A DNA stretch of 64,000 nucleotides, from contig JASEVX010000010.1 in assembly GCA_031761405.1 (NCBI GenBank), forward strand, positions 11,280,933-11,344,932, in the 5' to 3' direction. The position numbers were made by a program, and so were the translations under genes. Position 1 is the stretch's first letter. Every line of letters begins with the position of its first letter. The notes beneath the pieces are model-generated. The model searched no databases. It was not told the DNA's origin and saw only the letters and a list, made by a program, of their open reading frames with translations. Positions 13,505-29,113 of this stretch are shown here, in pieces. The DNA comes from Serripes groenlandicus (lineage: Eukaryota > Mollusca > Bivalvia > Cardiida > Cardiidae).

Positions 13505-16500
13505 AGAGACAAACAGACAGACAGACAGACAGAGAGAATTTAAATTTCTTCATTTATCACAACGTTTTCAACACATCGAAAAGGATACTCTTTTTACTAA
13601 CCTTTTCCCGAATACAACAAATCAGGGTCCGACAAATAACATCAAGGTGAAAACTGTTGAATTGAAGCAAAATATTCTCATCATTATTTCAACTGCCATT
13701 CATTTCTAAATCTGTCATTCTCATTTTCTTTTGATAGGGGCTCGAATTTCAAAATATATATATGAGCAGTACCACGAGAAAACCAACATTATTGCCTCTG
13801 CGTAATGTATCGACTCAGATCAGTCTGTGCAAACTGATCCGAGCCAACACATTCCGTCTCAGGGGGATAGATGTATAGAGTAATGATTTCTGAAACAGAA
13901 AATCCACATGAGGGGAACAGTTTATATTTGGGTAAGCCTGTGCGGCATGCATAAGCTGATCCGGGACGATACTTTACGCAGAGTCCACAAGGTTGGTTTT
14001 CTCGCGGGACGTCTCATATTATGGTTTATGCTATTGTAATATTACATATGTGCGTTGCTCTGTAAATAGCAACCTGGGGGCATTTGTGATGAGTGTATAG
14101 CCTCATAAGTCTTCATAGTTTGATCATACTTTGCACTCTTCACCAATAATCTTTTGCAGGTTTAAGAAACTTCTCAACGATAGTATCCATTTGGCTCCTT
14201 TAGCAAGGATGCAAAGGTGTTTTTTTTGCACTTCTCTGGATTTATGCCAATGAGTTGTAACACGATGTAGTTACAACCGTTTTGCATTAATACCACACTT
14301 GTTATCATATTTGCTAAGGTTGGTTTCACTCTGACACCAATCATTTATACAAAATATTATATATTATATGATATACCCCATATATATTATATCCGTAATG
14401 TAATTAAAACACATGAAGACCAACCAATGACACACCAATTTACGCAAAAAAGAATAGGGTACAGGGAGTAAAATATTTTCACTAGAAGCCTGGATAAAAA
14501 TGTAATAAGTGTTTCGTGTATAAATTGTTAAGTTTAGTTGCTTCTTTCAAATCATGTACCTGCTGAGATTTGAACTCAGAACTCTCGTTAGTCCAGGTGT
14601 TCTACCATTAAACTACAGTATAGGTTTTTACTTTGAGCAGCAGTTCATGAAAATATGTGTAATTTTATTACCAGTAAAGTATAAGATTTTTTTTTTGTTA
14701 CAATGAATACTTTAAATTTCCATTTCTATTGTATAGATTATACAATTTCACACAGAAAAATTGATTTCACAATAAATTACATAGAAAACAGAAAAGATAT
14801 ACATTTCTGTGGTATTTCAGTTATATCAGAGGACAGAACACTTATGTGAGCTCACTGGGTGACTTATAACTAACATTAACTATGATTTATAATATAGCCT
14901 TTTCTGTTGAAAAAACAGACGAAGTTTTCTTTATTTTTCAAGCAAAATGTTTATACATATTTATTTGAATAAAACGTATTTTGAGTGTTGTTTTTTAATT
15001 TAAAAAGAGATTGATCCTCTTTATCTGCAGATTTCAATCTATAGAATGTTTTTAACTTATTTTAGTTTGAAATAGTTAGTGTACATTGACCTGTTTCATA
15101 GACGGACTAAATCGGTGACTGTAAAAGGCTTTTTATTTTGCATTTGCTGTTCAAATTGAAGGGTTCTATGACATCATTGGTTGTTGTGCTCCCACGTATG
15201 AAAATAGTTATGTCAATAGATGTTGAATCTTTTGTAAATGTGGTTTGAATACATACATGCAGAGTATTTAAAATAACCTGGGTAAAAAATTGTTGAAATT
15301 CTTAGTACCAAGTTTGTCCAATCTGATCAATAAACAAATTCAGGATAAAAAAAAATGAAACTACTAGAAATTCAGCCTGTTGAAAGAAAAGCAATGTGTT
15401 TTACTGATAGCCCACATATGACATCATTTCTTTTAAACAATCATGACTCATTTGAGTTTGATATATAAACAAATTTTGGTTAAAAAAAAGATGAATCTAC
15501 TAGAAATGCAGCATGTTAAAAGAAAAGTAATGTGTTTTACTGATAGTCCTCATATGACATCATTTCTTTAAAACAATGGATTCATTTGAGTTTGATCAAT
15601 AAACACATTTTGGATAAAAAAAAGATGAATCTACTAGAAATTCAGCCTGTTGAAATAAAAGTAATGTGTTTTATTGATAGCCCACATATTACATCATTCC
15701 TTTAAAGCAATGGACTTATTTGAAGGCATGAAAGTGTTTTTCTCTCGTTCAGGTTGGAGGATATATGGCTTAAGACATTTACTATATACCCCAAAACCAG
15801 GGTAAACTGATTCAGGTCATACTTTCATGATTTGACAAAGACTAGGTTATAGACATAAACTGTTAAACTGTACAATGTAAAACAATAATGTAAACTGAAA
15901 GCAAATAATTTGAAATTGACTGTAGTTTTTGTTTGTTTGCTACATTTACTGCAATATATAGATACACGTCTTAAAGTCAATACAACTAGACAGTCGAAGA
16001 TATGATAGTTAAGCTATTTTCTTGAGTGGAGTCAACATTTGATAAGACGGCTTCGGCTTAAAATGACAGATACAGACAAAAACGATACACACGATGTGAC
16101 GTCACGCGATGTGACGAAAGCATCGTGGAACAGATACAAAAACAATACACACCATGTGAAATAATTTCACACGTATTTTCGTAAATAGGTAGCACCTATA
16201 GATATAATATGATGTATATAACATATGATATATTATATTATGTGTCCAAAAATATATTACATACTGAGAGATATATACATAACATATGATCTATTTCCAT
16301 TTTAGCACTATTTTTTATAATTTAAAGGGATACAAATTAGGATGAACTATGTTCAGATATGACGTTGCTTTCTTTGATAAAATCACGTGTAGGCTATTCT
16401 ATCGTTGGTGGTTTGATATGTGAAAAACAGTAAGATTGTACTGAATTCTCTTTTTTATCTCGTATGATGTGTTCGTACGGGTTACCCTGTAGGCGTGCTT

Positions 16501-19500
16501 TCACACGTATTATTATATATCCCTAATACATTACATAATACGAAAAAAGACCATAAATGGTTTTTTCGCCCATAGTTAACAGGTGTGAGATTTTTTTTTT
16601 CAATAACCCATTAACCTTTCTGAAATGAAACTGGCAAAATCCATTGGGTGTGTATAAAATGAGACGAAAAACACGGATTCAAAATTATTGTCGTCTTTTT
16701 AATAGTTTTTTCTTTAAAATCAATATTTAAGATCATTAAAGTGCTGTGTTATTTTCGTGTTAATTAACATTTGTATGAAACAGTTAAAACTAAATGGAAC
16801 TCTGTACAAAATATCTTTCTCCCGTTCGTCAAAAATAAAAAGACGGCAAACGACAGCATTACCGACGTGACGTCATTACCGTAACACTTCATATTGGCGT
16901 AACGTCAAATGAAGCGACGTCGTTTCCCGCAAAAACAAGTGGTATCAACATGAAACACCCAAAATTCCTATACATAAGCTATAGACTCACGCATACAAAG
17001 TATAATTATGTATCAAATATTGTGGCAAAGGGATAACTTTCTCATATTGTTCTTTTGGCGACAATCATTTCCTAAGTCGTTTGCTGAAAAGGCAACAGAA
17101 ACCGTCTCTAATAGTGAAAGGGTTTAGCAGGAATGTGACCCTTTACATAATTTGTTCCTGTCATATTAACTGGTTGAAAAAGGCAGTAGCAAGGTGGCAT
17201 TAGAAAATGGCTGATATATTTGCTTCTTTACCATAATGCAGGTGCTCGACAAAGGATCATCTTGGCCCTCATGTTTTAACCTCGTTCATCATAAATGTAT
17301 TCCTTGATTTTCTGAAAGTCTTTACTTTATTATTTTCTGCTCATAATAATAGACGACAGCAATTCGAATTCCGAACATGTTTAGATCATGCAAAAAACAT
17401 GTCATTAACATTTTTTATCGTCTAGTCAATTATTTATGAATAATTTGTCATGGCCAAAGTATGCTCTTTAATTTGTGTTTATAATTATCTTACGTTTTTT
17501 CGTAAATAGGTAGCACCTATAGATATAATATGATCTATATAACATATGATATATTATATTATGTGTCCAAAAATATATTACATACTGAGAGATATATACA
17601 TAACATATGATCTATTTTCATTTTAGCACTATTTTTTATAACTTAAAGGGATACAAATTAGGATGAACTATGTTCAGATATGACGTTGCTTTCTTTGATA
17701 AAATCACGTGTAGGCTATTCTATATTTGTTTTAGAAATATTTACAGATGTTTTCATCTAACAAATTTTTATCGGTATTATACCTTTTTCAAATTTCCGTT
17801 TTTACTCATCATGGGCAATTTTCTACTGTCTGATGCTAATACAACGTGTTTGACCGGTTAACAGTATGCTGTTACATGGCATGCGTGTCTAAAATGTTGG
17901 TCATGCACGTGCATGACGTCATTTAAAACAATAACGTCACGATTTGAATTAAACTTTCCAAACGGCATTTGCAACAAAAGCACGTCAGTTCTTTTAAGAA
18001 ATGTCAGGCACAGCGTAGTAAACGCATGCGCACTAAGAAACGTTGTATGACAAATATACGGGAGGATATTTCAACAGCCAAAACTAGTTTAGAGTGATGA
18101 ATTGTATGATATACCCCTCTTTGCGTATATAATTGAAATTGTCAACAGTGTAAGAATAGTATATAAATACGCTAATTTACTTGTTACATTCCAGTTCAAG
18201 TGGATGTGGATGTCGGAGAGGTTACAGTATGGGACCAAATTGTCTCCTCAAGATACCCAGTTTGCGTTGACGAAATAGATAGAAACATTGCGGAGAAATT
18301 GTGTCAGTTGTCTGGAAATGGGTATGATAGTTTGTATATCTCATGGGCATCTTTTAGATACTCTTTAAATGCTAGCCAAGGAAATATTTTTGAACTCTAA
18401 AGAGAGAGCTTACAGTTCGAAAATTAAATATGAATTTATCAATGATATTTATAATTGCTAGTTTATACTGGTGATCGTTGAATATTTAGTCTGTCACTGT
18501 TTTAACTGATCTTTTTTATACATACCTTGTTATCCATCATGTTGTTTTCATCTTAATGTAGGACGAAATATGTTTTACATCCTTTTAGAATGAATTGAAC
18601 TTTCACTCTGCGTGTTTTGTTTAATCACAGGTCATAGAATTTCACAAACATCCAGTACAATTTGCAGGATAGGTCTTTATGTATTTTGTTTAAAGATAAT
18701 AAGTACTTGTATTTTACATGCGCTCTGAAGGAGCAGGTGAACGCAGATCCATCCAAGGTCTGACATGTTAAAGACAATGAACACTGTATAATTGTAAGTT
18801 CTCACTGAAAGGATGAGCATAACGACTGCACCATCATATAAACCTACTGAATAATTTCCCACATACAACAACTATTCAGTAGATGACAATTGTAGGCAAA
18901 ATTATGAAAAATATCTTTATTTGAAAGTATAATTATTGAATAAAGTTGAAAAGAAAGAATTTCCAAATATTAGCCAAACCTCCTGTTGCCCTAATGTTTT
19001 TAAAGGTTGCTTCAGAGTCATCAGAAACCATGTGTATGTGCGAAGGGGTTAATGAGTCATGGCTAGTCCAATGTTGTCTTGTTTAAGCTTTCCTATCCAA
19101 TAATGTAGTCTTGAATAAGATGTTAGTTGTTTGGCTCCATTTCTAGCTGTTTATTCCCCAGACTTCCAAGATTCACTGATTGATTTATTTGGGTTTAATG
19201 TGATAATCCACAATTTTCCGTCATATCATGGCATCCAGGGTATCTTCCCATGTGTTTCCTGATGTTTTAACACCAGTACTCTACACTTACGTTTTTCCAG
19301 ACTGACTAGTTTTTCAGTCCCCTTCGTGGAAGATTGGTGAGGCTTGTTCCATTGATTGTTGGCAAACATCGAAATAGAATGTTGTTTGATCTTGGGTTTA
19401 TACTTACAACCCCTGCCTGGGTCCAACCTTCAAAATAGATGGGCAATATTACTTGCATCCTTTAACAATTTCGCACATACAACAAAACCAGCAGAAAAAT

Positions 19501-22500
19501 ACTTTGAAAAATTCTAGGCAAAACTATGGGAACTCAATAAATGAAAGAACAAAGAGACGTCCGAAAGTGTCTATATATGGAAAATGGTTCAATTGTTTGT
19601 CAACAATTCATGTCTTTGCCATATTTCGTTTGCTGTCGTAGCTGGAGATCCTTAATTCTTTATGCAGATGCATTTTTGGAAGACAAAATGTTGCATATCT
19701 ATAATTATGTCACTGTGGCCCCACTTTTTAAGAAAAAGCTTGTATGGGTCTTATTTTGCACATGGATTTACATATTTCAATATGCTATTCATCTTTGGAA
19801 GATGGTGTGTCATATACTATTTTTGGGTCACCTTTGACCCTGACCATAGACCCTATACAGAAAAGGCTTGTGTAGATCATGTCGCCATGGCGTTATGCTG
19901 AAAGGAAAGGGTAAACAAATTCACTACACACAGGACCATATTCCCTATGCTATCGCACCTGGAGTTAAATCATCTTGATTTGGTATGAGATGCATTAAAA
20001 TATTAACACTTTCTAAATTTTCTTTTTTTCTATATATGGAGTTCCTGATAGGTTATGTGAAATTGAAAATTGAATAATAAAATATATCGTTTTAGCTCAT
20101 CTGAACACAGAGTGCTAATTTTGAACCTTTTGGATTGTTGGATGTCCGTGGGACGTTGTGCGTTGCATGTCAGCATATTTCTTTAAATGACTTCTTCCCC
20201 AAAACCATTGGGCCAATTTCAATCAAACTTCTCAGATATATTTATTAGGAGATGCCCTTTTGGACCTGCCGGAAAGGAATGGTTTTGTTTTTAACTTTAA
20301 ATGACATCTCCTTAACTATTGGACCATTCTTGAACAACCTTTACAGTAATGTACCTCAGATGGTAGATCTTAAGAATTTCTTAAATGCATTGCAACGTTT
20401 TGGTCTCCATAGCAACTTAAAAGGGAAAATCTGAACATATTGAAATTATATATCCTACACGTTAAAGTCAATTTCAACCAAACTTTGCAGGAATGTTCAA
20501 ACAAACTTGATTGTGCTGTGGGTGACCAATTTTATTCAAATTATTCTTATCCGTTGAAGAACATGGCAGCCAGAATTGGGGCGGGCCCGTTTTATATGTA
20601 AGAAATCGCAGCTATTTAGTATAATACGCTGAGGTTCGGTAAGGGCTAAAGTTAATATATTATATGCACATATTCACAACTAATTGGCAACACTATCTGA
20701 GCTTGAGAAAAGTTTTAAGTAAACTGAATATGTATTCACAGATGTTGGCCAGTATATTCGGAGGTTGGGTAAAAGTTAGAGTAAACTGATATTATTTATT
20801 TATACCTATTTGTCATTAAATTGAGAAGTTGGGAAAGGGTTAAAGTGAAACGATTATATGTTTTCACAGCTATTTGGCAGTACCAGGAATCCATTTTGGA
20901 ATGACAACAGTTTCCAATGGAGTTCATGTGCGGGCAAGTCAAGATCCAACCAGCGGGACATTGGTACCAGGACTTGACAAGATTGCAGGGAACATGTTAG
21001 TTATGATTTATGTACTTAGCACTTTACCACATACAACTAATCGGCTGCAGACGACTTTGACGAATCCAAGGAAAAAATAAAATACTGTCCAAATCATCAT
21101 GGCAAATGGCGAACTTATTTATCATGAGCAATTTTTCTTTTTTTTTCAAAAATGATTTCAAAACTAGCAGTTGTGAGAATGCGAGTGCAGTACCCCCTTT
21201 CAAACCAACAGTTAAAACATCATGAAACTTACAATCTGATTTGGCTCTGATTAATTGATTTATTGATTATGGGTTAACGCCGTTTTCAAACATTTTAAGT
21301 CATATCACGGCTGCTAGTTCACCTACTTATGCGTTTTCTGGCTTTCTTAAACCACTACTCAGCACAACACAGTTTCCAAGCAACTGGCTGCTTTTTTTAC
21401 ATGGACTGTTAGCCCATTGGTAGCTGCGATTGGACTATGAGCATTATTTAAAGGAAAAGGAAAGGCTTATAGAGCGAATTGGAAATTATAACTCTGATTG
21501 ACTAGTTCATAATGAGTGTAACAATTCAATCTTATGAATGCTTTGATCATATTGAATGACTGTAAAACATTACTGATATATGTATAATACAAAATTATAA
21601 CTGGCAATATAGAACTAATGGAAATGATCTGTTATATTAAATAATGAAATCATTTAAAGATAGGAATCAACGAGAGGATTTGGTAAAAAGGTAATTTTCA
21701 GAAATTCTGCCTTTTTTACACTGTGTTTAAAGAATCAAGAGCTTCTGAATGTTCATCAAGGGGATATTAATTCTGAGTTAAGGGATATTTAATTAATTCC
21801 TTTTCTGTAATTATGCTTATATAATTGGTTTGTTTTGTGTGTAACATGTCAAATTGTATACACTCCATATTTTTCAACGAGATAATGAAATATTGCCATA
21901 GTGTTATATGAAAGGAGTGTGTGATTTGCTAGGCGTGCAGTTCACAACCTCTTGCATTGCCCTAGTCCACATATCACGTTCTTGTCATTTCATTGTATGC
22001 ATTTGTTTTATTCCTTTATTTTTCAGGGAATGCTATCCATTGCATTTAGATTGCGCTTTACCAGGTTAGTACAATGTATTTTGATACTTAACCGAAGCAT
22101 GGCTCCATGGCTACAATGGAGACCATGGTAGAGTGGTTAGAGTTCCGGCATTGGGACACAGGGACTTTCTCCTCTAAAAATAGATATTACCCTATATATG
22201 CATAGATATTAACAAGGGTGGACACAGTTTTCTGGGTCGCCTCGCTTCAACTCATTTTTTTCAAAGTATTCGAACAAAAATATGAATTTGAAGTACGGAA
22301 TCGATCAATAATGCTTTTCTCTGTCGAACTATACCAAAATAACGTGAATTTGTTCACTCTACGTATGTTAATTCCTTTGAAATATTCGCGAATTCGCAAA
22401 AAGGACAACAACCTAGACCAAAAACGAAAGTACATTCTATCGACATTTCGGAATATTTCGTTTTTTTCGTTGCGGTAATAGTCAGTGATATTGCGATTAT

Positions 22501-25500
22501 TTTCTTTCACAATATAACACTGACCATTTAGCAGCGAAAACAACCGAATCATTCCGAAATGTTTCCTGGAAAAATAATCGCGATAGAAGGTACTTTCGTT
22601 TTTGGTCCAGGTTGTTGTCCTTTTGGCGAATTCGCAAATATTTCATAGGAATTAACATACGTAGGGCGAACAAATTCACGTTGTTTTGGTATCGTTCAAT
22701 AAAGAAAAGAATTATTGATTGAGTCCGTAGTTCAAATTCATATTTTTGTTCGAATACTTTGAACAAAATGGGTTGAAGCGAGGCGACCCAGAAAACTGTG
22801 TCCACCCTTGTTAATATCTATGCATATATAGGGTAATATCTTTTTTTAGAGGAGAAAGTCAATGTGATTGGGAGAGGCAGGCCAGTGTTTGATCTCCGGT
22901 CTGGTCATACCAAAGTCTTTATCAATGGCGGTAATGGCACCCCCCCCCCCCCCCTCCTTCCCTCCTTAACGCCCAGGAGTGTAAGGATCGCATTACGAAC
23001 CATGCATGTTTAGGTGTATACAGTTCATGTTTGCCATTGGTGGTTAATGTTCCGTGTGGTCTGGCAATAAAATAGCTGTGAAAATTTCCGTGATGTGATT
23101 TTCATTTCTATATTGTTCCTCACTAGATAGAGATTCACTTTTTAATGTTCTTGGCCATATTGTTTGACCCTATTGTCGGCTGAAGTCTGGATTAACATTA
23201 TTTGGTCATACTGGGCGGTTGGGTGCTGGTGATTATTTTTGACAACTGCCACATTTGGTGAAATCACTAAGCCCTCTAGAAGGTCCTGAACATATCCTGA
23301 AATACCCGGCAGCAAATATTTTGAGGCAAAAGTTGAAATCAGTTTCTAGAAAGATGGCTTTGTTGCACAACATCAGATGCATTGAAATCAGGATAAATTT
23401 AACCCAGGTAGTAATGTACAAGATAGCATTAACCAGTTCTTAAATACAACAAATCGGCAGCAGAATGCTTTGAAAACATTAAGGTTAAAGCAACTGAAGT
23501 TTGTATTAAAGAAGATACAATTCCTGAATTGTTTTTAAACATTGTATCAACAGGAGATATTGCTTGTTTTTAGCAGCTTCTCCTTTTGTCACAATGTTCT
23601 CAAAAGTCGTTTGCCTCAGAAACAGCGAAAACATCTTAACAGTGGGAGTTAACTCAAATGGTACTCAGCCCTATCCCAGCAGCAGATGACTTTAATAAAA
23701 ATATTGTCAAATATGTCCAAAAATCCCCATCTACATGTATGCCATTACATCATAGAATTGAGTTGTGGCTAAAACTCAAATGGCTTGTTATCAGTTGAAG
23801 AAGAATTGCACTGGCTACAGTGGCATTGATCAGTTGAAGAAGAATTGCACTGAAAACAGTGGAATTAATCAGTTGACGAGGAATTGCACTGACTGCAGTG
23901 GCATTAATCAGTTGACGATGAATTGCACTGACTGCAGTGGCATTAATCGGTTGAAGAAGAATTGCAATCACTACAGTGGCATTAATCAGTGGGACAGAGA
24001 GTTGGTTCAACCGTTGTGCAGGTATTTAAACTCATCTTTCCTATATGATGGATGTGTATGATTGACGGCTAAGCTCAGGAGATAGTAAATGATATATACA
24101 GGGTGTCCCAATATTTGTTTTGCAGTGACAAATGCACAGAAATTTCGTTTGTCTCGGGGTTTTGTTTATCAAATATTAAACAAGAATGAAAACGTCCGTC
24201 TGTGTATTGTTTATGAAATACAATACAAAAACAGAAGTTGTCATCTGTATTTAATTTATGTAATGCTATTAAAGAGTATAAGTTTTTGTCGATGTATTAT
24301 TTATGAAATGCTTTACAATAATGGAAGTTTTCGTCTGAGTATTGTTTATGTAATACTTTACCAGAATGGAATTGTGTCGTCTGTGGGTTTTTTATGAAAT
24401 ACAATACAAGAATAGATCGAAGTTTTTGTCTGTCCTCTGTTTATGATCACATTTTGTCCGTCGTCTGTGCGTCGTCCGTCATCCATCGTACTATCTTCAT
24501 GAAAGTTTTTCAGAACATTCATCTCCATCAAATCTTGAAAAAGTTCGAAACTGGGCCATATGAGGTCAAAAACTAGGTCACTTTGTCAAATTGAAGTACA
24601 ATCTCGTTAACACTCTGGAGGCCGCATTTAAGCACGCTAAAACTTTATCAGACTGTTTGTCTTGATAATATGTAGGTCCAGTTAAAATATGGGTCTTGTC
24701 GAATTAAAAGGTAGGTCACTAGTTAAAATAGAAGTCAAATCTCGTTAACACTCTAGAGGCCGCAATTTTGTCAGATTGTTTGTCTTAATAATCGCTAGGT
24801 CAAGTTTGAGTATGTGTCATGCAGGGTCAAAAAGTAGGTCACATAGTTCAATTGAATGAAAATCTCCGTTAACACTCTGGATGTCGCAATGTTTGCTTCA
24901 GCAGTTTGAAATTGAAGGTCACTAGGTCAAATTGAAGGCAAATCTCGTAAACACTCTAGATGTTTTGCTTCAGCAGTTTGTAATTTTGTCAGAATGTTTG
25001 TTTTATGATATCTAGGCCAAGTCTGAATATTGGTCATGTCAGGTCAAAAACTAGGTCATTAGGCCAAATTGAAGGGAACTAGTGTTAAAACTCCGTATTT
25101 TTACTCTGAGCAAGTTGAAACTTTGTCAGTATGTTTGTCTTGATGATATCTAGTCCATGTTCGAATATGGGTCAAAATAGGTCACTATGCAAAATGAAGG
25201 AAAATCTTATTAACACTGGAAGTTTCATTTGAATCTTTGTCAGAATAATTGTCTTGATGTTTTTTGCTTTAGAAATCACAGTGCACAATTCAGGTGAGCG
25301 ATCTAGGGCAATCGTGGCCCTCTAGTTGAATTACTTTACAAGAATTGAAGTTTTCGTCTGTGTAATATTTATGAAATAATTAACGAGAATGGAAGTTTTC
25401 GTCTGTGTTTTATAATGCAATACATGTACTATAAAAGATTAGAAGTTTTTGTTTGTGTACGTTTCTATATAATACTATAACAGAATGGAAGTTTTCGTCT

Positions 25501-28500
25501 GTGCATAATGTTTATGTTATATTGTAATACAATACAAGAAAAGAATGGCTTGTCTGTGTTTTATTTTTAACATATTATAAACAAATATAATTTTGTGTCT
25601 GTATATTGTTTATGTAATATACTGTAAGACTTTCACCCTTAACTCATTACAGAATGTGGCACGACTATTGTTACAGAACTTGCAGTGCAGCAATACATCT
25701 TTTTTGGAGATAAAGCTGTTCTCGGAGAGTATCCATGGCATTGTGCGCTCTATAATGGGGCTTACTTTCGGTGTGGAGCGTCATATATTGGGCATGGTTA
25801 TTTCCTTACAGCGGCTCATTGCGTGTAAGATTTTACATCATTTGGTTTGCTCCTTCCTGCATACAGAGGCAGACTTACACCTCTGCGGCAGTTTACTTTT
25901 AAAAACATTGTTGCAAAAGGAGAATTAACTTGAGTTTTCGAACGTAGATAAATGTCATACAACGCAGTTGTTTGTTTGAATGGTGGTTTACCCCACTTTC
26001 AAAAATATTTTCAATTATATATTATGGTGTTTTCTGGGTATGTTACAAGTATTACCGGTACTGGTCCATTTATCCTGAGACAGTTGTAAGGCTAACACCA
26101 CAATCCTGAACGCCAAGGAGGAAAGGCTATGTACATGTACTATTATTTTTTTTAAAGTCTATTGTATGACCAGCCGGGGAACGAACCTGTGATACCCAGG
26201 TATACTGAATACCACTACACAACCAAGGCGGTACAATAACGTTGAGGCGAGGATTTTGCATCAAGTTTCGTGGTGGTCCTTCCATTGACTAGATTAGCCA
26301 TCCTTCTGGTGGCTTTGATATACGCTTTCCTGGACACAAACGCATTTTGCTTCCTCTACAGCAGGCGATTTATGAAAATAATGTGGCAAAAAGGAGAAAT
26401 TGCACTTCATTTCTTCATTTGCCATAATGTATTCAAATGTATTTAATTATTAAACACTCATTTATGGAGATATTTCACATTTTTGCCAAGACGTTTTTTC
26501 AAAGTCTCCTGCTGTTGATTTATTGTATGTGGGAAAGGGTTAATTTTCCTCTTATACATTATATTTGAAGCTAACCACATTTTGGCAATAATATGGAAAA
26601 TGTCTGTAAATGAAGCTTTTGTTACAAATAATACAAATGGGGGCGGCAAATTGTTTCTTTTAGATGTTATCACTAAATACATTTTTTTTTTTATGGCAAA
26701 TGGAGTAACTTTTTCTTTTTCCACAATGATTTCAGAATTCTTCTTCTTCAGAGGCGTCAAAAACCGTCTCTTTGTGGGGGGAGGTTAAATGACAATTCTA
26801 GTTTTTACTTAGCATGTTAAGCAACTTCCAACTTTATTCAATTTTCCAACAAGTCAGGGGCGTAGTTCCCTTTAGGCACTGTAGACGCGTGCCTAAACAT
26901 TTTTTTTCTAAAAATGCCCCAAAATGCAGCTGCAGCGATACACATCTGCGTTATGTATCGACCAGATAAGCCTGCACTGTCCGCGCAGACTGATCCGGCC
27001 GACACATTCCGTCTAAGGGGGGCATACATAGAGTAGTGATTCCTGAAACAGAAAATCCACAGGAGGCGAAAAGTGTATATCCGAGTACGCCTGTGTGGCA
27101 TGCTTAGGCTGATCCGGGTCGTTACCTTACGCAGAGTCCACAATGTTGATTTTTTTCACTAGACGGCTTACACATTGATTATTGCCAAGCTACGCCCCTG
27201 CAAGTTATATTAATGATTTCCTGGAGTATCTACAATAATACTAAGACCTATCCCATAAACATATATACCCTTTCGGACGCATCTGCGTAACTGAGCAATT
27301 CCTCCATTTGCCACAATGTTTTCAAAGTCGTCTGCTGCAGATTTGTTGTGTCTGGGAAAGGTTTTTTTAAAAAGGTTAAAAAGTTGACATGTTTACTTAT
27401 CAGCGAATCAGGTCAGTCCTTCACGGTGAAGTGTGGAACAATCAGTGTACAACATCTTGGGGAACATGGATCCCAATATACCATCACCAGATACACTAGA
27501 CATCCACTATATAAAATCGAGTTAGTCGTCAGTGATTACGATGTTGCTGTGTTGCAAACTACAACTCACCCCATGATCGACAACTTCACTCGCCCAACCT
27601 GCCTTGGCAACAGTGATGACTGGGCTTTTATTTTGGGTTTGGGTAAAGCTGCAGAGTGCTACACTACAGGATTCGGGTACACAGAAACTTATGCAACTGG
27701 AGGAAGTAAGTATTTGGAACTGTACTAATACAAACACATTTGTAACTGTACTACTACAGACAACTGCGAAAACGTCTACAACAGACTGTCTTGATAACAT
27801 CTTGGCAACTATATGGAGAAACTAGATGTTAATGAAAGTGTAATAACTGAATGGTGTTCACAATTGTTTCATTGTTTCAAAAGTCAAATTTTCGCATGAG
27901 CAATTTCTGTGGTACGAGTTCAGGGTCACAGGAGTCATAAAGTCCAAATATAATTCAGTTCACTATCCCAGGAACCCTTTGACCGTGAGTCTTTAAACGT
28001 CATATGATGATTGGTCTAATTCAGTAGATGATTCCTATTGTTTTGGGATCAAAGGTCACGATTACAGGAGCCATAACGGTCAAATTCAATTACATTTAAT
28101 ATCTGAAGAACCCTTTGACCGTCAAATTGATGAGTAAGTAAACAACTGAAATCTGGAGCCAAGTAAACAGAATCAAAAATTACAGTACATTACTATTTTC
28201 TACGTAGTTTTGAACGTCCTCAATAGCAGACAGACATAATTAATCAGAATAAATCATGCTGCGCCTTCCGTTCAGTTGATTTAAAAGATACCCCCACTAT
28301 GTAGTATGTAAACACATACAGGACAGTTTCTATGTAGTAAAAGTGTAATGTTATAATAAACATTAACACATTGTAAAACAGGAAGAAATTGCGCATCAAG
28401 AGCCATTTCTTCTTTTGCCTCATTAAATAGTATAAACCGTTGTCCAATACGTCACGTAATCAGCAGGTGAAATTTCGCGAAAGTAGGATAATTTTATCTT

Positions 28501-29062
28501 TAAAAATATATTAAATGAAATGAGTTAAAAGCATTATGATTTGGCGTGCTCCGGGTGCGTGTTACCTGGCAACTGCGAATGTTTCCATAGTGATCGTTTT
28601 TTATACTATATATGGAATTCCTACATAGATCAACGCGGCACATATTTTGATAAATGGAGGTAAAATTTAATTGAAATCACGCCGAAAGTTTTCAAATTAT
28701 TGAAAATATCCACGTACTTTTTGAACACACCTCGTAGTTAGCAAAGTTGTTCCGAATGCCATAAACTGGAAATTATATAATTAATTATGTTGTTTATAAT
28801 ATCATCGCAAACAGTTAAACTATTTGAAATGTACATTTCATTTTAATTGAACTATAATTTTGTATGTTCACCATCAATTGTAACTGTACTTTGACCAATA
28901 CATAAACATTTAGTTTATCGTAATGATAACTTCTCCTGTCATGGTCAACTTTTGTAGAAGATCAAATAGCCCAGTGCGTGATCGCACTGCGCAATAAGGT
29001 TAATTTATCGCAGATCACCATTTAAAAAGAGTATCTGTACGCACACACACACAAAACCACTT

Positions 29063-29113
<51 letters not shown>

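Noticed and set aside
13080..13553. 157-aa Ser/Leu-rich frame on -
   Set aside because: It is the complement of the GA microsatellite and a real LDLa exon lies on +.
14565..14630. Reversed tRNA-like sequence
   Set aside because: The T arm is perfect but the acceptor stem does not pair well; a scrap or decayed SINE head.
17900..17945. CACGTG palindrome and TGACGTCA-like sites as promoter
   Set aside because: Intronic, no nearby start; isolated motifs are too short to support a regulatory call.
20999..21080. Extension of the SRCR-2 exon as an open frame to 21080
   Set aside because: It runs into a palindromic repeat; GTTAGT at 20996 joins the micro-exon in frame.
22218..22805. Two similar frames facing each other, at first sight a conserved protein family
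   Set aside because: They are the two arms of one inverted repeat, so similarity is automatic; no motif, no splice support.
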